From: Anthopleura xanthogrammica
Taxonomy: Eukaryota > Cnidaria > Anthozoa > Actiniaria > Actiniidae
DNA length: 64,000 nt
NCBI GenBank assembly: GCA_964019055.1
Contig: OZ025216.1
Location: forward strand, 9,813,914-9,877,913
Reading direction: 5' to 3'
Both the position numbers and the translations under genes were made by a program. Shown here one piece after another: positions 11,250 to 21,384 of the stretch (position 1 is its first letter; each line of letters opens with the position of its first letter). The notes below the pieces were generated by a model. That model worked only from the letters and a program-made list of their open reading frames with translations, ran no database searches and was not told the origin of the DNA.

Positions 11250-12273
11250 CAGTATGTTGCCCAGTTTCGTGACAGTACCAGTTTCGTGACAGTACCAGTT
11301 TCGTGACAGTACCAGTTTCGTGACACTTACAAATTAAACTCGTTTTTAGCGACGGCTATTTAATATTTCGGAAAACGAAGAGAACCGAAAGAAAGCCGAA
11401 CATTCAACTTCGGAATGCATGTTTTGGCGATCTTTTTAAAGAACGTGTTTGTCAAGGAGAAGCCATTTTTGTCAGGTGAGTGGAGTTGTCTCGACGAAAA
11501 TCTTTGATTTTCACTGCGCAGTGAATTGCCCTGCGCTCGAAAACTAGGCCGATTAAAGTTGCTTATTCTCAAAGAAACAACTTAAGATTAGTACTGACGG
11601 AAGCTAGATAGTTAAATTTCATTCTACAACCGTTTAATGTTCAGGAAGTTTTATATTTGCAAGAATATTAGATGAATAATATTGAGTCCGTTTTAAGATT
11701 AGGTGCCCAGTTTCGTGACACGCAAACACCAGTGATTACAAAAGCGTGACTACACTGACAATTAATGATTATAAAGAAACTATGGTCGCAAATTGTTTCA
11801 AAATACACATGTTATGAATTCTGAATGAATTCTGTTCAAATATTGTTATTATTATGGAACACAATGTCAGATAATATCGCCAAATCATTCGCAAATTTAC
11901 TATGAGATATGACTTTGAACTATTTTAAAAATTTAACAAGGAACACTTCAAATTTCACAACAAAATAAAGTTAAAGGTAAGAAAATATGTTTTTGATTTG
12001 TTTTATCGAATTTTGTTGTGAATTACTTTGAAAACAATGCATTTTTACAACGTGTCACGAAACTGGGCCAGCTGTCACGAAACTGGGCACTTAAGTGGCC
12101 GTCGAAATATTCCTTTTATTTTATCAAATTAAAAGATTCGAAGAAAATATCTACATCATCATGTTACCTGATAAATTTGCCTTTATGTGACAAAATTTTA
12201 TAGAATTATCTTTTTCCGTAGAGAAGATATAGTATTCACAACCTGAAGTGTCACGAAACTGGGCAACATACTG
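11250..12273. mobile_element. Tc1/mariner-type non-autonomous element with subterminal 17-bp repeats
   Basis: Perfect terminal inverted repeats of about 25 bases beginning CAGTATGTTGCCCAG are flanked by TA on both sides (11248-11249 and 12274-12275). This is the Tc1/mariner target signature. The left end carries about four tandem copies of a 17-base unit (cagtttcgtgacagtac), and further inverted copies of the core cagtttcgtgaca lie near 11703 and 12052-12090. No transposase ORF is present. It lies in the first large intron of gene A. Confidence 0.85.
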
Positions 12274-12275
12274 TA

Positions 12276-13071
12276 CAGGTTTATCCAATTAGTATTTTAA
12301 GTTAGACATTAGTATTCCCTATATAGTGAGTACTAATAAGACCTTGAAACAAAAGAAAACAAAAGGCCTTATTAGTATTCTCTATATAGGGAATAGAGTG
12401 AGGTCAATAAACCCGTGAAATAGATATTAGACTAATACACTTTAGTAGACCCTAATTCTATTGTTTTCTTTTGTGTCTATTTGACTATTACACATTAACA
12501 AGCAATTTGTATTTCACGGGCTTAATGCCTTCACTCTACTAATGTCTTAGAAAATACTAATTAACTAGACGATCCGCGATCGTATACTCGGGCTTCTAGT
12601 TGGATCAGATGCGTGTGAAGTCACGGTACATTTGCGTTGCAGAATCGCAAGATTCTGTCAACCAAATTAGAGCATGATAGACAACTGTTCTTCGAATCAG
12701 AATGCTTACGAACACGTTGCACGGCAGAACAAGGACCATGCCGCGAGTTTCATTATTCAAACCGAAATGCGTGCTATATAATGTTGATGATATGTGAAAG
12801 ACAGTGTAGTTGTTATGGTCTAATGTATTCTGCTTGGTTCTCGATCACGTTCATAGCCATGGCATTCACATACAACACGAGTACAATAAGGGTTTAGCTG
12901 TTGCCTCCCAACATTTTTTCCATACATTTCTCTGTAAAAGCAGCCAACTTCGGTCGCCCATATCTTCGGCGTTATTCAATAAAACCACTTCAAACTTTCC
13001 AATTCTACTAATTTTACTATGCTCTTTTCAAATATTATATTTTCTTTTTTGTTGGATTAAAATTTAAAATG
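12276..13071. other. Intronic sequence of gene A, no gene seen
   Basis: AT-rich intron with a few short inverted words (for example around tattccctatatag and ctatatagggaata at 12312-12403). ORFs at 12637-13067 overlap in several frames and show no domain. Confidence 0.35.
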
Positions 13072-13872
13072 TCACGCAAGACCTGATAAACCCTCATTGT
13101 GATAAACAAACTTTGCATAACGAGATCTGAATTCTTGTACTTTTATTGACACTATAACATCATTATGTTCATGCACATTAAAACTAATAACTAAAACTAA
13201 ACTAAAACTGATAACTTTCTCGAGTATATCACAGTCTTCAAGAGTATTTACCATGTCATCTACTATTAAGCACGTGGAATTCCATAGGCATTGCAAACCA
13301 ACATACACGATCGCTTGTACAATAGTTGTGATTATATATGTGATATCAAATCGTACGCTATCGAAATCCAAGACAATAAAAACAATCAAAAGAATTAGGA
13401 TATTTAATACAAGAGTTAAGCTTATATATCTACTGTTAAAGTTGCTTCGTTGAGTATCCTCTTTATCCAATATGGCGAATTTGTTGTTGTTGTTTGCTTC
13501 ACTTTCGAAATTCTGCTCACGAATATTCTAAATTTTTTCATCTGATGTGTTCATTTCAGCATCACAGTTTGTTTTCAAGTCAATAGTCATATATTTGTCA
13601 GTGTTTTTGTAGTTTGGGCTCGTATATCGGTCATTTGTTATCTCGGAAGAACTAGTATGAAGTTTGCGAGTTTGGTTAGTTTGGCTGCATGATTTCAAAG
13701 TTTTCAACGCTTTCAAGCTATGAGATTCGTGGAAAGACCCGTTCCAAAAACGCTCGACTTCTTTGAGTGTAGGTCTGCCACGAATGGTGTGTGCATTTGT
13801 ATGGAAGATGAGCGTATTAGATAGCGTATTGGACATGATTCCTTCGAAAGCCTTATTCTTAAAACTGAGCAT
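13072..13872 (-). pseudogene. Unknown membrane-protein-like ORF interrupted by one stop
   Basis: On the minus strand a single frame stays open from the ATG at 13872 to 13072, except for one TAG at 13528-13530. It gives about 114 plus 151 codons. The first half is polar. The second half has two strongly hydrophobic segments ([19 protein letters not shown] and a later [19 protein letters not shown]), compatible with membrane helices. I recognise no family. It could be an exon fragment captured in an intron of gene A, a degenerate gene, or chance. Confidence 0.3.
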
Positions 13873-14345
13873 TCTCTAAACCAAAGGCGAGCGAAGGTGC
13901 GTGGCGATTGTCGTGCCCAGTTCCCATAGTCTGTGCTTGGAACGCCTGGGACCATGACCCCCCATTTGAAGCCCAAATACGAAGAACGGCTTGCTTTTTT
14001 AGACTCGGGCTTGCTTCCTATGGAAGCGCCCGAGTAATAACCCCGTATTTTCCCTGTGCTTCAAGGCCCCCACCACTTGACACCCTTAGCCTAGTTTCTC
14101 TATGGGATAAAGAGCATTGAATTACTGATTGCTGATTGGTCAAAGTGAGTATGACTATATTCTAACGTGGGTTTAAAGCACCATATAACCTCTTTCTCTG
14201 CGTTCGACATTGTGTGGACTGAGTAAAGTAATAATCCTGGGCTTTTTTTTAGATTAAACATGTAATGAATAATAAGCTAAGGCGCTCTATCACACATAGC
14301 TTTCAAAAGCGATCACTTTACTAATTTGAAAATATTTTAATAAAG

Positions 14346-14711
14346 AATGCAGTAGCCATACTGTGCTGAACACAGCAGACCGAGCAGCAAGCTATAAGGG
14401 AATAACGAACAAGTGCGATATGTATGACATCACCAAGGGATGGTACCGATTCATGGGAGATGCTGGGATTACCATAGCAACATCGTGTGTTGACAAGTAC
14501 CACTGCGGAACTCAAACCCCAGGATGGATGCAAGGGTCTCATCCAACCCAAGCAGAGGGTATCGTAAATCGCACGGTGTGCTATACCTGGAATAGTAGCT
14601 GCTGTTACTGGAACAACAATATTCGTGTCCGAAACTGTGGAGGATTCTACGTGTACGAGCTTGTCCAACCGACAGCGGGCTGTTACCTTCGTTACTGTGG
14701 CAACGGGAATA
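14346..14711 (+). CDS. Gene A D8C (uromodulin-type) exon
   Basis: The phase 1-1 exon of 366 bases encodes a D8C domain, the cysteine-rich module shared by uromodulin, GP2 and OIT3-like proteins. Landmarks are GWYRFMGDAG, the HCGTQTPGWMQGSHP core, EGIVNRTVCY, the SCCYW cysteine pair and NCGGFYVYELV. The acceptor is the aag before aatgcag and the donor is gtaagt. The ORF is intact. Confidence 0.9.
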
Positions 14712-14900
14712 GTAAGTATAGTTTTTCGGTGCTTTCCATTCTTCAGCTATAAGCCTATTGACTGATAAATGAAATATATAATGCAAATGAAGTGTTAACT
14801 CATATTTATATATATAAATATAAAAAATATATATAAATATATGTAAATTATGCAAATAAAGTACTTTTCATTCTAATGCTGCTGAACTTTTCTTGTTCAG

Positions 14901-15017
14901 ATACGAACAACGCATGCGCAAGCAGTCCTTGTCGTAATAATGGCACTTGTGCTAATACCTACCCTGGCTACATGTGCTATTGTCCATATAGTTACAGCGG
15001 GACACAGTGTGAAACAA
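14901..15017 (+). CDS. Gene A EGF exon (a-type)
   Basis: 117-base phase 1-1 exon encoding an EGF-like domain with six cysteines ([20 protein letters not shown] through [13 protein letters not shown]). Acceptor ttgttcag, donor gtaagc. Confidence 0.9.
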
Positions 15018-15269
15018 GTAAGCTGTACTTAGACATTACTAGATTTAGAAATCACAAAATGTAGAACTGGGTCTTGGCAAGGCACCCTTATGGTGAGTCA
15101 TAAGGAAATAGTGAATGAATCAAAAACAATTTGGACAGAAAATATCGTCACGTGATAAGAAATAGACCTCCTTACCTTGTGTGTAATGCTTTCCCATTTT
15201 ACACTACGTGTTATTCTCTTGAGAAATCAATAAGATTCTTTGTTTAAATTGTAACCGTATATAGTCATG

Positions 15270-15793
15270 CTCCTTTCCGTACTCTTTCCACAATCCCTTA
15301 TGATCCCAGCGCGAGCTCGAGGTCAGGGTAAAATTTGCATTTTTTTAATACATTTTTATGCAAATTTTACCCTGACCTTGAGCTCGCGCTGGGATCATAA
15401 GGGATTGTGGGAAGACTACGGAAAGGAGTATTTGAAAAAACGTTGTCACTGACCGGCTCCGTGACTACGCGACTGAACCGAAACGGAGCATGGGTAGAAA
15501 TCGCTGAAGCGCTTAATTATTCGCTCTGAAGTAGTTTTTTTTTGCTTACTAATGAGATAACACAAGCAACAACCCTTTCAACGTTTGTCTTAGAGTTTTG
15601 CGAAAGGAAGACAAAACTCTATATGACTAATATTCAGTCAAAGATTAAAATACTATTTCGCCAGCGAATTTTCGTACTGTAACCCCGGCGCATATTTAAT
15701 CAGTGAAGAATTCAACCGCTTCAGTGATTTTTACCCATACTCCCATTCGGGCTAGTCGCGTAGTCGGTCAGTGACAACGTTTTTTTCAAATGA
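15270..15793. mobile_element. Nested pair of fold-back MITEs
   Basis: An inverted repeat with arms of about 65 bases (15277-15426, core gatcccagcgcgagctc) interrupts the left arm of a second inverted repeat. The left remainder of that outer repeat starts at about 15432 (aaaaaacgttgtcactgacc) and its right arm ends at about 15793. The outer element's left edge, gtatatagtcat, is found just before the inner insertion. This gives the order of insertion. Confidence 0.75.
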
Positions 15794-16107
15794 CTGTATA
15801 TGTGTCTTCTAATGCGCAACCGTCAAACAAAGAAATGATACTCAAAATTTTCTGAAATGGGAAATCAATAGGCCCAGATGAAAATGTCTATTGTGACTGA
15901 AAAACATATTTTTCCAATCATTTCGGTCAGTTTGCATGAGCTTAGTTTTTTCCAATACCTGGTTCTATGGATCTCAAGCAAAGAATCTTATTCACATACA
16001 TATATGTGGTCTGGGATGGGAAAACATGACGACCACGCTGACTTTGTCGGTCATATAATGTACTCTGTTTTCTAACATCAAAAATCACACATTCATTTGG
16101 AATCTAG

Positions 16108-16228
16108 ACATTTACCCGTGTAACAGTCACCCTTGTCGTAACGGAGGTACTTGTAACAATGATTATCATGGCGGATATAATTGTTCCTACCCTAGTGGAT
16201 ACCGACTTGGCAACAATGCCAGACTTTT
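16108..16228 (+). pseudogene. Gene A degenerate EGF exon (b-type)
   Basis: The acceptor atctag and the start [17 protein letters not shown] match the b-type EGF exons of genes C and D. The fifth cysteine is changed (CSYPSGY), the last cysteine is lost (NNARL), and the donor tgtaagt reads tttaaat. The exon is unlikely to be used. Confidence 0.8.
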
Positions 16229-16324
16229 AAATACATCAACATTAGAATATAAAACAAGCTACACGGCACGGTCACGGAGCTGGATAAAGAACTCCGTGTC
16301 AATTTTTGTTCTCTGTTTTCCAGA

Positions 16325-16770
16325 CGTTATATTATAATATTACGACAAGGCCAATTGGCGCAAAATTTTGCGCCAATTGGCATTGTCGTAATGTTATAAT
16401 TAACCACTACTCTTAAGAGTGAAGAGAGACTACTGTGTTTGGAGACAACTATTTTATTGACACGTGAATAGCAAGAAATGATGGTTACATGAAAACGCTG
16501 GAGTCAATAAAATGGAACAAAGGCCTTAGGGAGGGAGAGGAGGGTCAAAAAACGTCCTGCCGAGGCGACGTGAGCACGCGGCTAGGGAACAACAAACTGG
16601 CAAGATTACACAATCGCCCTCCCATAGGCCGATGTTCGCTGCGTGGCGTTGACATACAAGAACAAGTTTTGTTAATTATCAATTATCGTTAAACACGATT
16701 ATTACACAATTACAATTATAGATATCATTGCTCCTGACCATATGGAATCACCGGCAGACAATGTGTAACT
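16325..16770 (+). pseudogene. Gene A destroyed EGF exon (c-type)
   Basis: The acceptor ttttccagac and the words gcgccaattgg and ttgtcgtaat at 16366-16392 match the start of c-type EGF exons. The end of the exon (acaattatagatatcattg to caccggcagacaatgtg) reappears at about 16710-16767. Between them lie a 70-bp palindrome made from the exon's own first bases (16331-16400) and about 310 bases of unrelated DNA. Confidence 0.75.
16331..16400. repeat. 70-bp palindrome derived from EGF exon sequence
   Basis: Arms of 35 bases match at 33 positions with no spacer, centred at 16365/16366 (caaaattttg). The right arm is recognisable EGF-exon sequence. Confidence 0.9.
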
Positions 16771-17297
16771 AGTGTTAAATGGGCACTTGGATAAAAATCG
16801 ATGAAAATTGGAAATGCCTTGAAACTTGGTTAAACTTATCTATATGACCCCAAAAGTAGCCAAGCAACATATTTTCTACACAGTCAAAGCGGCGGATAAA
16901 AATAATATTTTTTTCCCCAGCATCTACGTTGTAAGTAAATGACGTCATTTACTCAACCCTATTGTTCTTTTAGCTTTTAAAACAAAATTTCTCAACTGTA
17001 AGTGGCTCCCAGGCCAAAATTTGCGCCAATCTGGTTTTCATAATCATAATTGAGTCATATTATCCTCAAATATTTGAATTATTCGGACTTTCAAAAATTG
17101 GGTATTTTCATCCAAGTGCCCCTTTAAAGTACTTCACAGCGGTGTAGCACAGCGGCGAGCCTGGGAATATTTGTGAGGTCATCAATGTGTAGATCAAGAG
17201 TGGTAGAGTGGTACAAAATTTCAGACAACTGAAAACCATACAAGGTCATTGCAAAGCGCGCAGAGTCGTAGTGGGAAATATTTCGGGGATGATAGTA

Positions 17298-17446
17298 AAC
17301 AATTATTGGATGAGGTTGAGCATAATATCGTAAATTATCAAGACCAAGGGTGTGTTATCTGCCGAAGCCGTAGGCTGAGGCGGATAAAACGGCCGAGGTC
17401 TTGATATTTACGATATCATGCGAAAACCGAATTCAATAATTGTTTT
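17298..17446. repeat. Fold-back MITE-like repeat
   Basis: Inverted arms: aacaattattgga...tatcgtaaattatcaagacc against ggtcttgatatttacgatat...tccaataattgttt-like sequence, with a purine-rich centre. Confidence 0.6.
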
Positions 17447-17533
17447 ATTATACATTTTGTAAACTAAGAATAAAGATTTACTTCTGCTTTCGAAAAAATA
17501 GCAAACGTATTTCCATTTCTATTGTGACCTTGA

Positions 17534-17603
17534 GTGAACTCGACATGATAAATGTATTATCTGTAGATAAATGTAGATAATACATTTATCATGTCGAGTT
17601 CAC
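17534..17603. repeat. Perfect inverted repeat, 29-bp arms
   Basis: gtgaactcgacatgataaat at the left is exactly mirrored at the right, separated by a 12-base loop. It lies in the intron before the ZP exon of gene A. Confidence 0.95.
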
Positions 17604-17848
17604 ACGATATCAGGGATTGGCTGAGGGCTCTCGGCCAATCAGAAGCGAGAAAGTGAGTAAAATGTATAATAATAAAGGTTATCTGATCAATGGGTATAAA
17701 AGGACGGACTATGTTGAATACATAATGCACAAGCATGGTAGCGATGTACGCCACTGCAACGCGCTAACAGACCCCCGATCTGTTTCAGTTATACGATAAA
17801 AAAAGACAGCTGAAATAGTTTTCTTTCTCTTTTTTTTTTTTTCAACAG

Positions 17849-18060
17849 ACCTTAAGACAAACGTAACCTGTGGAGAGGATTTTATGCAGATTGACTTGAT
17901 GGATCAGTACTTCCCTCGCCTGGATTGGCGCATTCTGCACCTCAAAAATACATCATGTAGAGCAACAAAGACATCCTACACCATGAGACTACGTGCACCT
18001 CTAGACGGCTGTGGTGTGACATACGTAGAACATGACAAGAAGATTGCATTCTGGAACGAG
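17849..18060 (+). CDS. Gene A ZP exon 1 (ZP-N part)
   Basis: Starts phase 1 and ends phase 0 (donor gtacac after WNE). It encodes the start of the ZP module: TNVTCGEDFMQIDLMDQYF, an N-glycosylation-like NTS, CRATKTSYTMRLRAPLDGCG and VTYVEHDKKIAFWNE. The intron beyond it happens to stay open for a further 17 codons. Confidence 0.85.
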
Positions 18061-18411
18061 GTACACTATAGACAGATATCCCGATTAATAACGATGACGT
18101 GGACACGTCAATAACTTATATATTACATTCCTTTTGTATTGCTATCGAGGGTTTTCACCGGGTTCGCCACCAAATTTTCTCACTCCAAAAACATCCATGG
18201 TTTTAAATTCAAATTGTATTTTGTGGATGAGGGCTTCCTTGTGGGAATGCTGCTTCTGAATTCCATAGGAGATCCAGTGGTTAGAGGCGAGTGCAATACT
18301 CCTACACCCTATTTAGTCGTTTCAATTTCCACGTTCACCCTGACAGTCATACTCATGCTGTAATTACTTACCCGAAGCATTCAATCTCCAAGTCTTTTGT
18401 CTTATTTTCAG

Positions 18412-18571
18412 GTTAGAAATGAGCAGAGTCTGTGGCCAGTCTGGGGCGGAAATCGTTCTGCCATCACGCGAGGTGAAAACCTTATTATTCCATTCTACTG
18501 CGAGTACGGACGAGAAAAGATTGTCAGTACGAGTTTCAGTCCATCAAGGAAAAGAGTCTACGCTTCTGAAG
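18412..18571 (+). CDS. Gene A ZP exon 2
   Basis: 160 bases, phase 0 to 1. It encodes VRNEQSLWPVWGGNRSAITR and the ZP-typical IPFYCEYGREK, then SFSPSRKRVYASE. Acceptor ttattttcag, donor gtctgc. Confidence 0.85.
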
Positions 18572-18685
18572 GTCTGCATCAAAAAATCTTTTAAAAATCT
18601 GTCCTGTCTTCTTTTGTATTAATTATCAACCAACATGGGGACCACGTCTTTTGTCCTTGTGTATGTGACGCCATAGCTTCCATGT

Positions 18686-18775
18686 TGGTTGACTTGAACA
18701 AAAGATTTGATCTTCGTTTTTTTTTGTCATCATGACAAAAAAAAACGAAAATCAAATCTTTTGTTCAACCAACAT
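18686..18775. repeat. Intronic hairpin conserved in all four ZP cassettes
   Basis: The arms ttgaacaaaagatttgat and atcaaatcttttgttcaa face each other around a T-run/A-run core. The same hairpin occurs in the equivalent intron of genes B (about 23288-23386), C and D, with varying T-run lengths. Confidence 0.85.
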
Positions 18776-18868
18776 GACTGCAACATCTTTTATCTTTTTA
18801 TTCTCATTTAAAGAGATGCGAGTCAGCACGTCAGTCATATCTTTAATTACAACCTCTTCTTTCCCCAG

Positions 18869-19097
18869 GATCCTTTGGCAACTTCACTTTCACCATGGAT
18901 CTCTACCAATCTTCTAGCTATTCGACACCTTACTCACCTTTTGCTTACCCAGTGGTTGTCTACCCAAACCAGCCTCTGTGGGTTCAGTATAAAGTTGCAA
19001 ATACCAACGCTGATCTGGTCGTGTTTGCTGAGAATTGTCGTGCTACCACATCAATTAATCCCGACTCATTTCCACAACATGTGTTTCTGGAGAGAGG
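18869..19097 (+). CDS. Gene A ZP exon 3 (linker and start of ZP-C)
   Basis: 229 bases, phase 1 to 2. It encodes GSFGNFTFTMDLYQSSSYST, a proline/tyrosine-rich stretch, then VYPNQPLWVQYKVANTNADL and ENCRATTSINPD, the beginning of the ZP-C half. Donor gtaaga. Confidence 0.9.
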
Positions 19098-19250
19098 GTA
19101 AGAAATCAACCTGTACTGGACATCTCTGATGTACAATCTTCTAATTAAAAAATATGTCAACAACGTAATAAGACATCTTTTCGTATTAAGATTGCTTAAA
19201 GTTTGTGTGGGTTACTGATTTGTTCCTAATTTCCTTTTCTTTCTTCAAAG

Positions 19251-19540
19251 ATGCGTGATCGATCCAACCATGGTCTACTGGTACAATATGTACAGTAATG
19301 TCCAGCGGTTCTACATCAGATCGTTCCGTTTCGTGTATTCCAACACCTTTCTGGTATATCTGCACTGTGAGCTGCTTGTCTGTCATCGTAACTCAACCAA
19401 CTCAAGGTGCGTCCAAGGTTGTATCAGTGGCTCCAGAGGACGTCGAGAGGTCGTTGATGGCTCAAAGCTATCTAAGTTGTCTGCTGGACCACTGAAAGGA
19501 TATAACACGAAGACGGGAACTGACGAACAGGGCGGAGAAG
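19251..19540 (+). CDS. Gene A ZP exon 4 (end of ZP-C and cleavage site)
   Basis: 290 bases, phase 2 to 1. It holds CVIDPTMVYWYNMYSNVQRF, the FVYSNTFLVYLHCELLVC strand typical of ZP-C, the paired cysteines CVQGC, and a furin-like RGRR site just after the ZP module. ZP proteins are usually released or polymerised after cleavage at this position. Confidence 0.9.
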
Positions 19541-19889
19541 GTAAGACCAACATCAATCGAATATTCTTTATTCAAAATCACTTATCCTAGTTGCTTCCTA
19601 CTTATCACAGGTATAAAATGCTTTAACAATTTCAATGTTTTTGGGGATAATCCGATTTTGGCTTTTTAATTAGTTTTTGATTATTTTTTTCTTTATGTTG
19701 TTTGAGGAATTGCACTCTTGTGTGACACTTCCCCAGAAAGTCGAACACCAGGTCGACTTGAATGATTTCGTGCTTAGGATATAGTTGTCTTATTCCATTT
19801 CGTAGCTTTTGGCGTTGTTTTTTGGAGCTTTTTGAAGGTGAAATTTTTCCATGAAATGTCCCATATGATTTTGGCTTTTTCGTTTCTAA

Positions 19890-19960
19890 GTATTATTATA
19901 ATAATAATAATAATAATAATTATTATTATTATTATTACTGTTATTAATAATATTATAATT
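19890..19960. repeat. ATT/ATA trinucleotide microsatellite
   Basis: Short AT-rich trinucleotide runs in the last intron of gene A. Equivalent runs of different length lie at about 24484-24575 (gene B), 39104-39150 (gene C) and 62605-62640 (gene D). Confidence 0.9.
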
Positions 19961-19982
19961 ATTATGCTTTTTTAACCTGCAG

Positions 19983-20221
19983 AAACATCGAGTGTCAAGA
20001 ACGCAACCATTGGGGCAGTCTCTGCTTTTGCTGTAGTTGCCCTTCTTGTTGCCATTTTACTGTTGGTGAAAATGTTGCGCAGTCGCCGCAACCGCGTTCC
20101 TCCCAAGAAAACTCTCCCTCCCAAGGAAACTGTCCCTCCAGCCATTATCATGAGCGAGACCGTCAACTCATACGAACAACACGTGATGGAAGATGATGAA
20201 AGAGCGGAGATTGAAATATAG
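19983..20221 (+). CDS. Gene A last exon: transmembrane helix and tail
   Basis: 239 bases, phase 1 start, ends at TAG. It encodes NATIGAVSAFAVVALLVAIL as a single membrane helix, a basic stop-transfer MLRSRRNR, a proline/lysine linker (PPKKTLPPKETVPP) and an acidic tail with SYEQHVMEDDER. It implies a type I membrane protein, not a GPI-anchored one. Confidence 0.9.
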
Positions 20222-20583
20222 CTTTCGTCACCCTGCACGTTCGAAACACTTTATAATGTCTGCATTAAGTACAAGCATAAATTACACAAGTATAACTCAC
20301 CAGCACCTTTTGGAATAAACATATTAGGAGGATAAGGTCTGATCCACTGCAAAGTAGAGGAGAAAGAAACGGGGAAGACTTAAGTGGCGACAGCTTTTGG
20401 TAATGATACGTCATGAGGCTAATATAAAGGTAATGAAGCTATAACGCTTTAAGGAACAAGCCGGTCCACAGACCATATATCAGGAGCGGATGCAGGTAAT
20501 AGGGGGCGCAGGGGGTACGCCCCTGTATGGACAGCTAAATTCCTTGCACTCTTGCACTGTTACATACAGTGACTGATGTATGG

Positions 20584-20589
20584 GAATAA
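20584..20589 (+). terminator. Poly(A) signal of gene A
   Basis: AATAAA about 365 bases after the stop, conserved at the same place in all four units. Confidence 0.6.
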
Positions 20590-20845
20590 ATATGTGTTTC
20601 ACTCGTACCATCAGATTATCTTTTTTAAAGAAATATGTTAATATAAGGAATGGCCACTTACTAAAGTTTAATGACTCGAAATTCTTTACAATGTATTTTT
20701 ATTGTTAAACTATAAAATGGCAACGCTTCGCTGATCGATCGCGAGCAGTCACAACATTAATGTCGTATTCGAAGAAAACTTTTCTCTGAGCATTTTTTTC
20801 CAGAACTACTTGATGACCTGTGAGGGAATCTTGTGATGTACTATT

Positions 20846-21163
20846 TTACTTTGACCATAACGTTTTCTCAAAATTACGTGGATAATTATATCCCCTAAAC
20901 AGGCCCAACACTGTTGGTACCTCAGGAATTTGGCGAACATCATGCAATGGCAACGCTTCGATAATCATTATCATGTCTTCCCGCATATTTGTGACTAAAT
21001 TAAGCCTGCAACACAAGACGAAGCCTTCAAATTCCCTTACAGTTCCCGGTGCTATGTCCCACGAACTCACTAATTCAGCTGGAGTATCTCCAACTTTAAA
21101 ATTTGGATCGCACAAATTGGTATATTGAGTAACCAAATATAAAAAATGAAAATTGTCAGCCAT
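20846..21163 (-). CDS. Unknown 105-codon antisense ORF in the intergenic unit
   Basis: The ORF looks protein-like (YLVTQYTNLCDPNFKVGD, ELVSSWDIAPGTVREF, IEALPLHDVRQIPEVPTV) but I recognise no family. The same DNA lies downstream of genes B, C and D. There a 14-base segment between REF and the upstream codons breaks the frame (visible at about 25865-25878, 40720-40733 and 63929-63942). It may be an exon or fossil of a neighbouring gene carried along with each duplication. Confidence 0.35.
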   Translation of the reverse strand: MADNFHFLYLVTQYTNLCDPNFKVGDTPAELVSSWDIAPGTVREFEGFVLCCRLNLVTNMREDMIMIIEALPLHDVRQIPEVPTVLGLFRGYNYPRNFEKTLWSK

Positions 21164-21250
21164 CTCGAAAAATCTAGCTATTCAGGGTTCCCGACTCAGA
21201 CAATAACGAACCAAGGCACAGTAGCAGAGGTTTTCCAGTTATAAACATGT

Positions 21251-21384
21251 AGACCCCTTGCAGTACTTCAGAATGCAGCTCTATTTGGAGGACAAAACGA
21301 TGGTTTCCAATTCTCAGGAGATTGAAATTCTTTCGTTTTGTCCTCCAAATTGAGCTGCTATGACATCACGTGAAAGGGGTCTAT
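21251..21384. repeat. Hairpin MITE-like repeat
   Basis: tagaccccttgcagtac...ggaggacaaaacg faces cgttttgtcctccaa...gaaaggggtcta. The copy downstream of gene B is at about 26095-26227. Confidence 0.8.

Noticed and set aside
11262..11330. 17-bp repeats considered as a stand-alone satellite
   Set aside because: They lie within the left end of the Tc1/mariner-type element and share its terminal core.
14469..14855. Minus-strand ORF over the D8C exon
   Set aside because: Antisense to a well-supported exon.
18061..18363. ORFs in the intron after ZP exon 1, repeated behind genes B, C and D
   Set aside because: They recur because the intron is duplicated; gene C has a stop at the TAG near 37440 and the splice structure treats this stretch as intron.
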